NCBI GenBank assembly: GCA_036571765.1
Contig: BROE01000020.1
Location: 11,388,607-11,452,606 of the forward strand
Origin: Plecoglossus altivelis
Taxonomy: Eukaryota; Chordata; Actinopteri; Osmeriformes; Plecoglossidae
Direction of reading: 5' to 3'
DNA length: 64,000 bases
Shown here one piece after another: positions 52,701 to 63,395 of this stretch. Position 1 is the stretch's first letter. Each line of letters begins with the position of its first letter. The notes below the pieces were generated by a model. That model saw nothing but the letters and a program-made list of their open reading frames with translations, was not told the origin of the DNA and did not search any database. The position numbers were made by a program, and so were the translations under genes.

Positions 52701-55596
52701 GGACCACATCAAATTAATACATGTAATTCAGGCACTATATATATACATGTAGGGCTTTTGCCAGAAATGGACACTTTTGAACGATTGCTTTTGTTTGTTG
52801 TGTGTGCTAGCCAGGAAATTTAAAAAGACAATGACAAATAATAATGATCATGCCACCCAACACGGATGGAATCGATAGTAACAAGCCTGGTTTCAACATT
52901 GATGAAAATACAGATATTTGTGTGAAAAAGAAAGTACTGATATCAGAGAAGTCTTCTCATGTTCAGTAACTAAGTACTTGTTCCTCGATACTTCCTGTGA
53001 TACTTCCTGATATCAGTGCTTTCAAATCTCTTCAGGTGTTTTTTGTAGAGTCAGTGTGTGAGGACCCGGACGTGATAGCAGAGAACATAGTCGTGAGTAC
53101 CATTGACTATCACCTTGTTTCATCTCAGCCTGTTTAACCAGTAACCGTGTCTTACTTTGAATGTATGGTATTCAAGTTTAATATACAAATGCATAGTAGG
53201 AAACTCTAACGATGCACAATGAATTACATGAAAACATTCCTCCTTTGCCTTTTTCTAAGCACGGCCATGTTGTTGTTTCATTTCCTCTTGGTGTTCGTGT
53301 CCTTCCTGTCCCTGCAGCAAGTGAAGCTGGGAAGTCCAGATTACATTGACTGTAACACAGAGGAGGCTGTAGAGGACTTCATGAAGAGGATCAAGTGTTA
53401 TGAGAACTCCTATCAGCCTCTGGATGAGGTTCTAGACAAGTGAGATTTCAGTCATTCAGCCGTTTGAACCACGCCTGCAGGTCTTAAACATAATGCTAAA
53501 TGACTAAAAGCATATAATACGACAGTACTCTTATATTTACAGTTGTTACAGCAGTAGTATGTTTGTACATGATGATGACCAGGGACCAGTCAGGTGTAGC
53601 TGCTGCTCTGCCTCATGCTGTGGGAAGTCAGCTCTCCTCTCCCCACCCACAGGGATCTGTCCTACATTAAGGTCATGGACGTGGGCCGGCGGTACCTGGT
53701 GAACCGGGTCCAGGACCATATCCAGAGCCGTATCGTCTACTATCTGATGAACATCCACATCACCCCACGCTCCATATACCTGTGTCGCCATGGCGAGAGC
53801 GACCTTAATGTCAAGGGACGCATTGGTGGAGACTCAGGCTTATCTGACAGGGGCAAGGAGGTGTGTCTGCATCTTGTTTGCGTTTGAGACTGGTGTTTTA
53901 TGAATGTCTGTTTTCTGTTTCTGGGTCTTCATCATGTCCCTCTTATTGTTCCAGTTTGCCAAATGTCTTGGGAGGTTTATCCAGGACCAGAACATAAAGG
54001 ACCTGAAGGTTTGGACGAGTCAGATGAAGAGAACGATCCAGACTGCTGAGGCACTCGGGGTGCCTTATGAACAGTGGAAAGCCCTCAACGAGATAGACGC
54101 TGTATGTGTGCTGTTGATGTGTGTTAGGGACAGAAGGAAAGGTTGTCATGTGACAGGAAGAAGCATGTTGACTATTTTTGGTCTGCTCTGCAGGGGGTCT
54201 GTGAAGAGATGATGTATGAAGAGATCCAGGAGCATTACCCCCTGGAGTTTGCCCTGAGAGACCAGGACAAATACCGTTATCGCTACCCGAAAGGAGAGGT
54301 GGGGCGTGTTTGGGAGCATATCGGTGTTCATATGCGTGATTCAAGTGATTCACTCAATGAAGTCTTATTTAAGGAAAATGCATTTTATCCGTAGTCAAAC
54401 TATTTTACATCTTTAAATACTACAGGTAGCAATGTACACCTTTTTGGTTTGTTTTTTCATAAACTTTTAATTTCATTGTCTTCAGACAGATTTGTTTTGT
54501 AGCAATCTCTTAACAAAACCCTGCACTATTTTTTGCATGTTTGTTTGTGTGACCTCAGTCCTATGAGGACCTGGTGCAGCGGTTAGAGCCGGTCATCATG
54601 GAGCTGGAGAGGCAGGAGAACGTGCTGGTCATCTGTCACCAGGCGGTCATGCGCTGCCTGCTGGCCTACTTCCTGGATAAGACAGCAGGTACAGGCAGTG
54701 AGAATCACCAACACCTTTCATACACTGCTAACTCTAAAGCCACAGAACTATATAACCCATCATATTAAATGCCTTAATTTTCCAGTTTTTTCGATGTGTA
54801 ATTGTTGCTTTTGTCTCCTTGCTGCTCAGAAGAGCTGCCTTATCTGAAATGTCCTTTGCACACTGCATTGAAGCTGACCCCTGTGGCCTATGGTGGGTGC
54901 TTTGACTAGTCTTGAAGCTCAAAGTAAAGTCAAAGTATTCATTTGTATTTCTTATTTAATGGTGTAGCTTTTGAGGAGGATGCTTACTATGCGTTTTTGT
55001 ATTTCTGTTGTGCTTCACCCTTGTAACCCTAGTAATTAATATTAATGAAAGCATCTCACGCATTGTGTGTCATTTTACTTGCAACACTCTGCAATGTTTT
55101 CCTTTTCCTCTTTCAATTTATTCATCCTAGGCTGTAAAGTGGAATCTATAGCCTTGAACGTGGACGCAGTGAACACTCATAGGGACAGGCCAGAGGTGGG
55201 TACCCCAGACACATGCACCAACAGCAGGACTTGGTGGGGTGGAGGTGACAGACATCCAGAAGGTGGCTATCCCACTGTAACTACGTGGCTTCAGGAACCT
55301 TACAAGTTAGACAGTTAGGACCTCACCTGGGTCCTCAGACTAATTCAGGGGGCGGCAATGTACGGAGTGGTGCAGGATCAACATGACGTGGTTAGAACAC
55401 TCCAAATCACTTAATGACAACTTTCATTTGTATGTTAAAATATATACACTTGCGAACCTAGTGTGTGATACTGCATCGTCCAGGGTACAGCCCTAGAGAC
55501 CAGTGCTGACCCCTCCCCTCTCTTCTCATTGGACAGAATGTAAATATATCACGGCTGGCGGAGGAAGCCCTGTACACAGTCCCTGACCATCAGTGA
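49775..55596 (+). CDS. pfkfb4: 6-phosphofructo-2-kinase/fructose-2,6-bisphosphatase 4
   Basis: Exons 49775-49898, 51917-52033, 52119-52215, 52355-52421, 52539-52613, 53036-53092, 53318-53439, 53653-53860, 53955-54101, 54194-54298, 54559-54688, 54830-54892, 55131-55195 and 55537-55596 give 478 residues. The bifunctional enzyme makes and destroys fructose-2,6-bisphosphate, the activator of phosphofructokinase-1, and so sets glycolytic flux. The kinase Walker A GLPARGKT is at 55-62. The bisphosphatase has LCRHGES with its catalytic His at about 266 and the second motif VICHQAVMR. The N-terminus (PRELTQNPLKKIWMP) and C-terminus (EEALYTVPDHQ) match the PFKFB4 type. A 6-codon upstream frame overlaps the start codon. 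Alternative first (43203-43245) and last (56491-56550) exons fit in frame. Confidence 0.95.
49899..51916. other. pfkfb4 intron between the proximal first exon and exon 2
   Basis: Two kilobases with no coding match. It holds a CACGTG E-box near 50279 and a short 25-bp tandem repeat at 50881-50950. Confidence 0.7.
50881..50950. repeat. 25-bp tandem repeat, about 2.8 copies
   Basis: The unit is TCCTCTTTGCTAGGCTAGGC plus TGGTG. The first two copies are identical and the third has a T-to-G change and is truncated. Confidence 0.9.
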
Positions 55597-55938
55597 TACC
55601 TGACAACGCCCAAGATACCTGTGACATGCCTCACCATTGCCATTTTCACTAGAACCACATCATCAGTCTTTTTCTGATTTTTTTCTTTTTCTTTTCTTCC
55701 TCAACGGGATAGAAAAGATTGCGTCCCGTCCTTTCATTGGACCATTTTTCTTTGAATTGTTACTGTCTAACCTGCTCCTTTCCTCGGCAATGAAAAAATA
55801 GACAACTGGAATCCAGTTCTTTGGTGAATGACCCTACTGTTGGGGTGTGTGTGTGTGTGTATTTTTGTGTTGTGTAGGTATTGCCATCCCAAGGAGCATC
55901 TCCTGATATAGTAATTTTTTTTATCATTTGACTCAAAC

Positions 55939-55944
55939 AATAAA
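55939..55944 (+). other. First poly(A) signal of pfkfb4
   Basis: AATAAA about 340 bases after the first terminal exon's stop. A second AATAAA lies at 56323-56328. Both precede the alternative last exon. Confidence 0.65.
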
Positions 55945-56490
55945 CAAATTATTTTCAAGGCGTTTTTGCACATAATCATATTAATTCCAAAAATATCCTT
56001 GTCAGTGTCTCCTGGGCTGATTGCCACGTGTTTTACGTAACTGAGGTGATCTACTGTCTTACATGTGCTCAACTTTGTTTCTAAATGTATTGTAATGACA
56101 TGTTATGTCTAAGACGCTGCTCTGAATTGGGCAGCTGTCTTTGAGATGGCATGTAGTCATGAAAATCAGTGCAATCCAGAAAAAGACTGCCTGTCTCTTT
56201 GCTCACAATTCTCAAGTAAAACCATGCTGAATCAGTAAACTGCCTGTTTTATAAATATATTTTTTAAGATACCTTGTTTCATCTTGATGCATAAATGTTA
56301 GAATTTACATCCAGAATCAAGAAATAAATATTTCAATTTGACTCCTGCCTCAGGTGAATGATGAAATCCATGTAAATGTTGACTGATAAGTGCTGTATAT
56401 CTAGGCCCATATGTCCTTATAAATCTAAAAGGTTTAAAAAAACATACACAATACTGTCTTAAACAGTAATCCAATTTTGTGGCATTTCAG

Positions 56491-56550
56491 AATGTGAATG
56501 TGCAGCGCAGCAAAGAAGATGCTCTGCGGACAGTCCCAGCTCACCTTTGA
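56491..56550 (+). CDS. pfkfb4: Alternative last coding exon of pfkfb4
   Basis: A TTTCAG acceptor opens NVNVQRSKEDALRTVPAHL and a stop: 60 bases, exactly the length of the upstream terminal exon (NVNISRLAEEALYTVPDHQ). Both join the preceding exon in phase 0. The end TVPAHL resembles the recalled human end TVPAHQ. The two exons look like a tandem duplication that gives alternative C-termini. Confidence 0.75.
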   Translation, partial: NVNVQRSKEDALRTVPAHL

Positions 56551-57020
56551 CCCTCTGTACCTCCAGTAAGATGACAGCCACACTCAGGATCCCTCACCTC
56601 CAAACACAGGTTCAACATCATCATGGAAAGATTTCGAGACATAGCACGTGAAGCACTTTGAAATACGTTACATCATTGAAGTTGTTCTGGATCGTAAAGG
56701 GAAGGGTACTGATGTGACATTGTCTTGTGTACCATTTTGTTGACGTGAACCAAAACACATGTTTATTGTAACTAAAATACATTCCTTATGAAAGTATATG
56801 ATGTTTGTTTCATGCGTTTGTTCTCGCCAGCTGATATTATGTTTATGGCAGCATGTTAGAACCATGGCTGTATCGTAACTGATTTGCATTTGGATTCTGT
56901 TTAAACCCAGTCACTCACTAACATGCATTTTATGGTTACTTACATTTAATATTTGCATTTGTTTTTGCAAAAGAGAGGAACCAAAGAACAGAATACACAT
57001 ACAAACAAGCGATAAAGGGA

Positions 57021-57026
57021 TTTATT
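57021..57026 (-). other. Poly(A) signal of arpc4
   Basis: AATAAA on the minus strand (TTTATT as read on +), about 500 bases past the arpc4 stop. Confidence 0.65.
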
Positions 57027-57079
57027 TCAGCGCTAATCATATTTCCATCAATGATAGGGTCTACTCTGTGTATTAAGAC

Positions 57080-57085
57080 AATAAA
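57080..57085 (+). other. Possible distal poly(A) signal of pfkfb4
   Basis: The first AATAAA on the + strand after the alternative last exon. It lies inside the predicted arpc4 3' UTR on the other strand. Confidence 0.45.
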
Positions 57086-57522
57086 CATCTGCACCAATTA
57101 GTTTAAGGTCTGTTGTAACAAAAACTTAGCAAAAAGAAAAAAAAGATATACGTGTGCATATAATATCCATATAAAAAAAAACATTTAAATTATCAGAAAG
57201 AAAATCTTGTTTCCCTGTGCTCGTCAAAATTGACTGAGGGTTTCATTTTAAGGACCCGCCCTGATTTTATGGTTTGTTCTAAAGGCAGAAATGAGGCTGT
57301 GAATATTCATTATGTACAAACATCAATACATCTGAGCACAGGGAAACTGATGATGAAGGACAACGTCCACACTGGTCAGATGCACTTATAGACGTCTTCA
57401 TCGTGGTTGGCTTGACAGACTATAGCCCCGCCTCCTCCAATTCTGTCCTGTGATGGGCTCCATCCAAGAAACCATGGTGACTTTTGTGATCATGGTGAGG
57501 AATGTTTGGGGTTTGTTTGTTT

Positions 57523-59372
57523 TTAGAACTGCAAAACAAGGACACAACGTCAAATCTACAAAGACCTGAACAAAGATACTTTTTTTTTTTTTTTTTTTAA
57601 ACAAAGAACTGACTCACATTTTTGAGGAACTCCTCTGCGACGATACGGGCCCTGGCATTGACAGACAGCTTCATCTCACTGATCTCCTTGTCAATCTCTT
57701 CCATGAAATGAATGACAAAGTCCACCAGCTTGTGCTTGTACATCTGTTCTGTGTGGAAGTTGGTTATGAGGAAACTGATGTCGTAGCCCTGTTAAACAAC
57801 AAGACAAGGGGAGAGAACTGATTCTAATGGGAAAAGTATGCAAATGAGAAAATATGCAAATAAAATCATTCACAATTGTGTATGTCACCTCCACTGGTTT
57901 CCTCCTCAGGATGAAGAAATTCTCTGCCCTCATCATCATGAAGCGCATAAACTTATGACAGAGGATCTTCTCAATCTCATCTGCCTGAAGGGACACATAA
58001 ATCAAAAAGGCCATCATTTTCATAATAAGATAATATTATGACAGAGCCATGGTAAACTTTTAACCTCTGTAGATAACCAATCATGAGTTTTAACCATGCA
58101 TCCGGCTGAGTAGAGCCGAGAAACTATTTGAGTATTGACAGTCTGCACTGGTGAGAAAGAAAGAGGTAGTGAGAGCTTCCTGACCTGCTTCACAGCAATG
58201 CTGACTCGGACTGAGTTGATGGAACCTTCGATCAGAACCTTCTCCTTCTCATTACGACTAATAATGACAGGCTGAAGAAGCAACTCTTTACTGCTCCTGT
58301 GGGTGGGCAGCAAAAACAACACTCGTTATACGAGTGCACAATCACAAGCTCTGCTAGACTTGCAGAGTATCAGCTGAGTACAGGCCCTGGAGAAAGGTAA
58401 CCTTACCGGACCTCCACCTCTGGCTTGTTGTGGCGCTCCACCACCTGAGAGGAGAAGTTCTCCAGACAGAGGGCAGCCTGCAGTGTGGCACGCACAGCGT
58501 TGAGATACGGGCGCAGAGTCGCCGTCTGAGAGGAGAGACCATTTCAATAGAAAATACATTAGGTTCGAGATGAATTGGCCTGCCACAGTAAGCTACCTCC
58601 CTCAATGTCAAACTCTTCTACGCTAGCCAATAGGCCCTCTCCACTTAAACAGGTCTAAACATGCAGGTAGGATTCTTAGCACTGTGGAATTTCGTAAGTG
58701 TCTCATCCAAAAGCTGCAGACTGAACATAGTGAATTCCAAAACAACATCGCAGGAAAACTATTTTTTATCAAAAGCGCTCAACATATATTACATAAATAA
58801 ACGCATAAAAGCACATAACTCAATTTAGCACTATAGGTGAGCTCACACACGAATCTACCAAAGGCCTAGTTGTTACTGTATTTTAATCCATTGCGAGTTT
58901 GTCAATCATCGCTAAAATGTAATATTTGGTAGTAGCTTGTAAAGTGAGGTCAAAACCAGCTGTGCAACTCTCCATCCCTTCATGACAGACTTGACAGCTA
59001 GCTAGCTAATTCATCTGATACATTTATTTGGAAAGTACACAGCTAGCTACACATTCAGCCCACCGCACACATGTCTCATACTTTGCCTGCCATAATACTT
59101 GCAGATCAATATATCAGCCGTGATTTTAGATGGCAAGTTGACGCTATGATTTTCGTCGCTTGCTAGCTAGCTAGCTACAGTACTGATAGCAAAAAATGCA
59201 AGCAGATGGACTACCCCGCAGCTAATCTAGCAAGCCAACATTAGCTTGCTACCTAAACTTTCTTAACATCAGGTACATATACAGTTTAAGTGTAACTCAA
59301 ATACATTTCCCATCGTGTGATGTGGTATATTATCCTTACTCGCACGATATAAACCTTAGATTATCTTACCAT
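57523..59372 (-). CDS. arpc4: Actin-related protein 2/3 complex subunit 4
   Basis: Read on the minus strand, coding exons are 59372-59370, 58525-58407, 58296-58185, 57984-57889, 57788-57618 and 57528-57523, giving 168 residues, the standard ARPC4 length. The protein is the p20 core subunit that, with ARPC2, holds the Arp2/3 complex together and contacts the mother filament. The sequence is near-identical to the mammalian protein (for example TATLRPYLNAVRATLQAALCLENFSSQVVERHNKPEVEV, written here in two pieces: TATLRPYLNAVRATLQAALC and LENFSSQVVERHNKPEVEV). The first coding exon is the ATG alone and the last holds only TTC TAA, after a TTTTGCAG acceptor, so a simple ORF search misses both ends. 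The gene is convergent with pfkfb4. Confidence 0.96.
57580..57598. repeat. T homopolymer run
   Basis: Nineteen T in a row inside the last arpc4 intron (A run on the coding strand). Confidence 0.9.
58526..59369. other. arpc4 intron 1
   Basis: Contains short GCTAGCTAG runs and no coding match. It begins directly after the ATG on the minus strand. Confidence 0.8.
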
Positions 59373-60640
59373 TGCTCTGTATGTGCAGGACCAGAAGACG
59401 GAAGTGCTCTCGCTAGGTCTCTTCCGCGAGTCTGTGCTCGCAGTGGAATATACCACTGGAATTCAAAATAGGGGAACGTGGTAGAGGGTGGAAATGTGAT
59501 TGATACATCGCTACATATTTATATGGGTGTTTTCTTGCATTATCCTATTGTATTGTTCTAATGTTAGAAATATTTTACATATGTAATATATGGTTCACAT
59601 TGTGAAATATTTGGCTCAACCATATATGACATTTCTCTGCAAAGCACGAAAGTAAATAATGTGCTGTATTTAATTTTTTCTGAGATTCTTTTGCGTTTTA
59701 AGAATACACACAGTACAATAGAAAGTCTTATGTTTGTATGTACATATGAACTGTTTTCAGCGAACGATGATCAGCTGTATCTTAAATGAATGAATCGTGA
59801 GTTGCAAATATTTACTTCCTTTTAAGGTAAAAGGACCTCTCCATTTCAGTTCTAGTGAGGGGGTGGGTGTTGATGAATGTGCTTAACCCCAACCATTTCA
59901 TTGAATTGTTTTCATAAAGACTGCTTCGAAAATGCATTACACCGATTCATTTCATTAAAACTATTTTCATCTGGGTACTTTATCCCATATTTTAGAGTTT
60001 AAATCTGGTGATGGCAGGACTGTTAAATGTCTAATAGTTTTAATTTTAGGGTTGTCTGAGAATCGTAGACGCAACGAAGAGCTAGTCTATCAGTAGATGA
60101 AATGTTGAGTCGTATCAAAGTATGACACCTAAACACTGTTTCAATAGTTATTAACTATCCTTTGTTTAAATAAAAAAACAATCGGAGTCTTTAAAAACCA
60201 TCGTTTTAGATTGCAATTTATTTACAGAGAATTTAACTGCTTGAGGCAACAAAGGCAACATGCCTACATTACACATACAAACATTTAAACGAAATAACAG
60301 TTCCAGATAATGCCGTCTTCAATCTTTTTTAGTTCAGTTTCAGTAATTCAGCAAGCGTCGTCAACTGGAGTATTTCTGACAACTGGGGGCGTTGCCCACA
60401 TTTCAAATCTGGACTGGGCGGTTTGACTCATCGATATCCCATCATAAATGTTTCACAATTGTTTACACGTCATACCATCATTTGCTGAAGATATAAAAAA
60501 AATATATAAATGAAATTTGTGGCCAAACCTAATATTTGAGCCAAACTTGGATGCGAATAAAAAAAGTCCAATCATTGTCTAAACCACAACATGTACAAAA
60601 ATAAATCAAGTCTCTTTTTTCCGGTGTTGGGTTATGTTGT
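59373..60640. other. Intergenic region between arpc4 and h1-10
   Basis: Holds the arpc4 promoter, just above 59372, and the h1-10 3' UTR. No coding match. The sequence is AT-rich. Confidence 0.7.
60217..60222 (-). other. Possible poly(A) signal of h1-10
   Basis: AATAAA on the minus strand, about 420 bases past the stop. A nearer minus-strand ATTTATTTTT run (about 60600) lacks the hexamer. Confidence 0.45.
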
Positions 60641-61276
60641 CTACTTCTTTCTTGGAGACTTGGCGGCAGGTTTGCTTGCCTTCTTCGGCTTCGGCTTCTT
60701 ACTCTTTACCGGAGTTGCCTTTTTGGCCGCCAGTTTTTTTGGTTTGGCGGCCGGCTTCTTCTTGGGGGTCGACTTCTTTTTCGGGCTAGCCTTTGGCTTC
60801 GCCTTAGGTTTGATGGCTGCTTTCGCCTTCTTAGCTGGTGCTTTTGTTTTGACCGCCTTGACAGGCTTTGGTGCTTTTTTCGGAGCCTTTGTCTCAAACT
60901 TCTTTTTGTTTAGTTTGAAAGAACCGTTCGCACCCGTACCCTTTACCTGGATCAGGGTATCGTTCAGAACTAGCGCGCGAATAGAATATCGTAGATAAGT
61001 TCGTCCATGCTGCTGATCGAACCAGATCGCCTCCCTGGCTTTGTTGTATATCTTCGCCAACGACGAACCATTTCTCTCGCCCAGTTGTTTAATCGCGTCA
61101 ACCACCAACACGCTGTACTTTCCTGGCCCCTTTCCCTTGCGTTTCTTCTTCTTGGTTGGGCTGGTGGCAGCAGTCGCTGGTTTTGCTTTTGGTTTAGGTT
61201 TACTGGGTGTCCTTTTCCTTGACTTTGTAGCTACTGGAGCTTCTGCGGCAGGAACCACTTCAGTATCACTTGCCAT
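60641..61276 (-). CDS. h1-10: Linker histone H1.10 (H1x)
   Basis: A single-exon gene of 211 residues. The winged-helix globular domain spans about residues 47-122 (GKYSVLVVDAIKQLGERNGS, then SLAKIYNKAREAIWFDQQHG and ALVLNDTLIQVKGTGANGSF). It is followed by a long Lys/Ala/Pro-rich tail with SPKK-type sites that binds linker DNA. The motifs GERNGSSLAKIY, WFDQQ and KGTGANGSFKL are those of the divergent, replication-independent H1x class rather than of clustered H1. No histone 3' stem-loop is seen after the stop, which fits a polyadenylated histone gene. The start codon is the first ATG and follows a TATA-like box by about 100 bases. Confidence 0.93.
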   Translation of the reverse strand: MASDTEVVPAAEAPVATKSRKRTPSKPKPKAKPATAATSPTKKKKRKGKGPGKYSVLVVDAIKQLGERNGSSLAKIYNKAREAIWFDQQHGRTYLRYSIRALVLNDTLIQVKGTGANGSFKLNKKKFETKAPKKAPKPVKAVKTKAPAKKAKAAIKPKAKPKASPKKKSTPKKKPAAKPKKLAAKKATPVKSKKPKPKKASKPAAKSPRKK

Positions 61277-61374
61277 TATGTTAATTCAACAATAGCTATA
61301 CAAACGAATCGTTATCACAGACACTGCGTCAAATTGCCCGAGTGGATATGATCTCTGAAACAAGACTGGCTAGG

Positions 61375-61446
61375 CTATATAGCTGCTAAGCGGACGTGAT
61401 TGAAAACAACAACATGGAATGTCATGGTGTGTGCGAAGTTGTGTTT
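61375..61446 (-). promoter_or_regulatory. h1-10 promoter elements: TATA-like box and AAACACA H1 box
   Basis: On the minus strand TATATAG lies at 61381-61375, about 100 bases before the start codon, and AAACACA lies at 61446-61440, some 60 bases further upstream. AAACACA is the H1-specific element of vertebrate H1 promoters. No CCAAT box was found between them. Confidence 0.5.
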
Positions 61447-62153
61447 TTTGATATGAGTTTCATTGAGATTTTGGAATATCCGGAGCGATTATTACGAGAC
61501 AAACAACTTTTTATAGGAAGACCAAACGATTATCTATATGGCGGTTATATATTAGTACCAGTGCTGGTCGGCATTTCCAAGAAAAAAGGGAAAGTGCGGA
61601 CGGCACCGCACAGTAGTAGTGGCGAACTGGGTGGGGGGACCCACTTTACGAGCTTATGGTTTTAAAATGGTACAAAATTTTACTTTATTTAAACTTTTGA
61701 CCAGTACTTCAGAGTGGGGTAATTCGTAATTGATCATGGTTTCGTTGGTTAGCTGCTTCAGTTTTGGAATGTTTTTGATTTAATTTGTTTAAACTAGCAC
61801 AGTACACGCCCTCGCGTGGCAATCTATTGACAATTCGAGATTTGCACCCATCCCTTCACGCGAGCCTCGAACTGAATTACAAATTAACAGGCTACAGAGT
61901 TACATTTTATTATAAGGTATAGTAAGATTGTACCAGTGTGTGTGCTATTTTACAGTCTTCCAAGTCAGTAACGATAAGTCCCATTAATGGCTTGATCTCA
62001 ATGTACACCAACTACAACTAAAGCAACCCCCCCCCCCCTCACCAAAAAACCCAAATTGTTCTCCACTGTCACTTTGCAGTTTATAATAATTTCTAAAGTA
62101 TATCGACACAGACTCCACAATGCAGACAGTCAATGTTTATATTCAAGAGACAC

Positions 62154-62159
62154 TTTATT
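62154..62159 (-). other. Possible poly(A) signal of rab7a
   Basis: AATAAA on the minus strand (TTTATT on +), about 1.24 kb past the rab7a stop, giving a long 3' UTR. Confidence 0.5.
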
Positions 62160-62867
62160 ATAACTTTGATATCCCAATACTTTTCAACATCATTGGCATA
62201 GCACAGTTGCTTTATTAGGAAGAAAAGAGTAATACCAGGGTAAATTCTTGGACTATTTCTTTATAACTCACAGATAAAAAGAGCATCCAATCCCATTTTA
62301 TCTCTCAGCATTGCATCTATTACATCTACACACAATAGCAGTACACAATCTGTTAAAAATGAATATTATGCACTTATTAACAAACTTTCCAACCTGAGCT
62401 ACCAGCAGAGTAAAAGAAACCGTAGCAACAGTAACAGTTGTAAGAGGTGTATGGAAACAGATCTGTAATGCTAGTGCTGAAACAAGATGGCAGACAAATG
62501 ATATACATCACAGACAGTAGTATCAGTAGTACAATTAGGATCATAACATTTTCTATGTCTCAAGCTTTTCTATTTTTGTTACCTATTTTATGAATATTGC
62601 CTCTGTAATGTGATCATTTAGAACAAATCAGTGTGACACGATACTGTAAAAAGGGTGTGGACACCACCAGGCATTAAGGTGTTTGTTTAGTTTTTTGATG
62701 AACAGGATCCTTTTGGGTTGTTGACAAGGGTAGTCGTCATTCTGTTGATCAGCTGACTTCTACGTCTATAGCATTTAAAGGCAAAGAAAGAAAAAAAAAC
62801 ATCGACTTGATGAGGAAAGTGCTAACAAATACGCTCCAGACTGGCTTAAGACTTGACATCAACAGCC

Positions 62868-62893
62868 AATAATAATAATAATAATAATAATAA
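62868..62893. repeat. (ATA)n trinucleotide repeat
   Basis: About nine ATA/AAT units within the presumed rab7a 3' UTR. Confidence 0.9.
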
Positions 62894-63395
62894 AAATACA
62901 GTTCATTATTCCTCCATAGTTAGACAGGCAAAGGAGATCACTGAGATACGAGAAAATAATGAATATATTTTTTCAAGAATAGAAAATGAAAAGGACCAGA
63001 AATCACAGGGATTCTGCCCCAAGCCACCTCATCTCACATTATGTAGGAACAGCCACTACAGCTTCAGTCGCTCTGTTAAAACATGGCTGCATCTCTCTTA
63101 ATAGCATAAACAGAAGGGAGTCTGGGGGGCATATTTAGAAATACAGGTGAGTGAGTTGACATTCTTCACTAACATTATTATTCTGTGCCAGATTCATTGT
63201 GTGTGGAGTGTGTACACCCATGTGCACTGTTACTGGGCCGCTAATGGGATTGTGGTGGGGCGGGAATGTGACATGATCTGTGATGGGCCAGAGGAGCAGT
63301 TCACTCCGAGGAAGGAGCAGGGACCACAGAAGTGCTGAGAGCAGGGTCATGAGGATGTTCCAGTAGGCCAGAGAGAAGATAGTCCTAATGTCCCT

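Larger units (their letters stand above)
61447..63395. other. Intergenic region and rab7a 3' UTR
   Basis: No convincing coding exon. From about 62150 to 63395 it is read as the rab7a 3' UTR. It contains an ATA trinucleotide repeat and a C run near 62029. Confidence 0.6.

Noticed and set aside
60591..60998. Plus-strand Phe/Ala/Gly-rich frame resembling a membrane protein
   Set aside because: It is the antisense shadow of the Lys/Ala-rich h1-10 tail.
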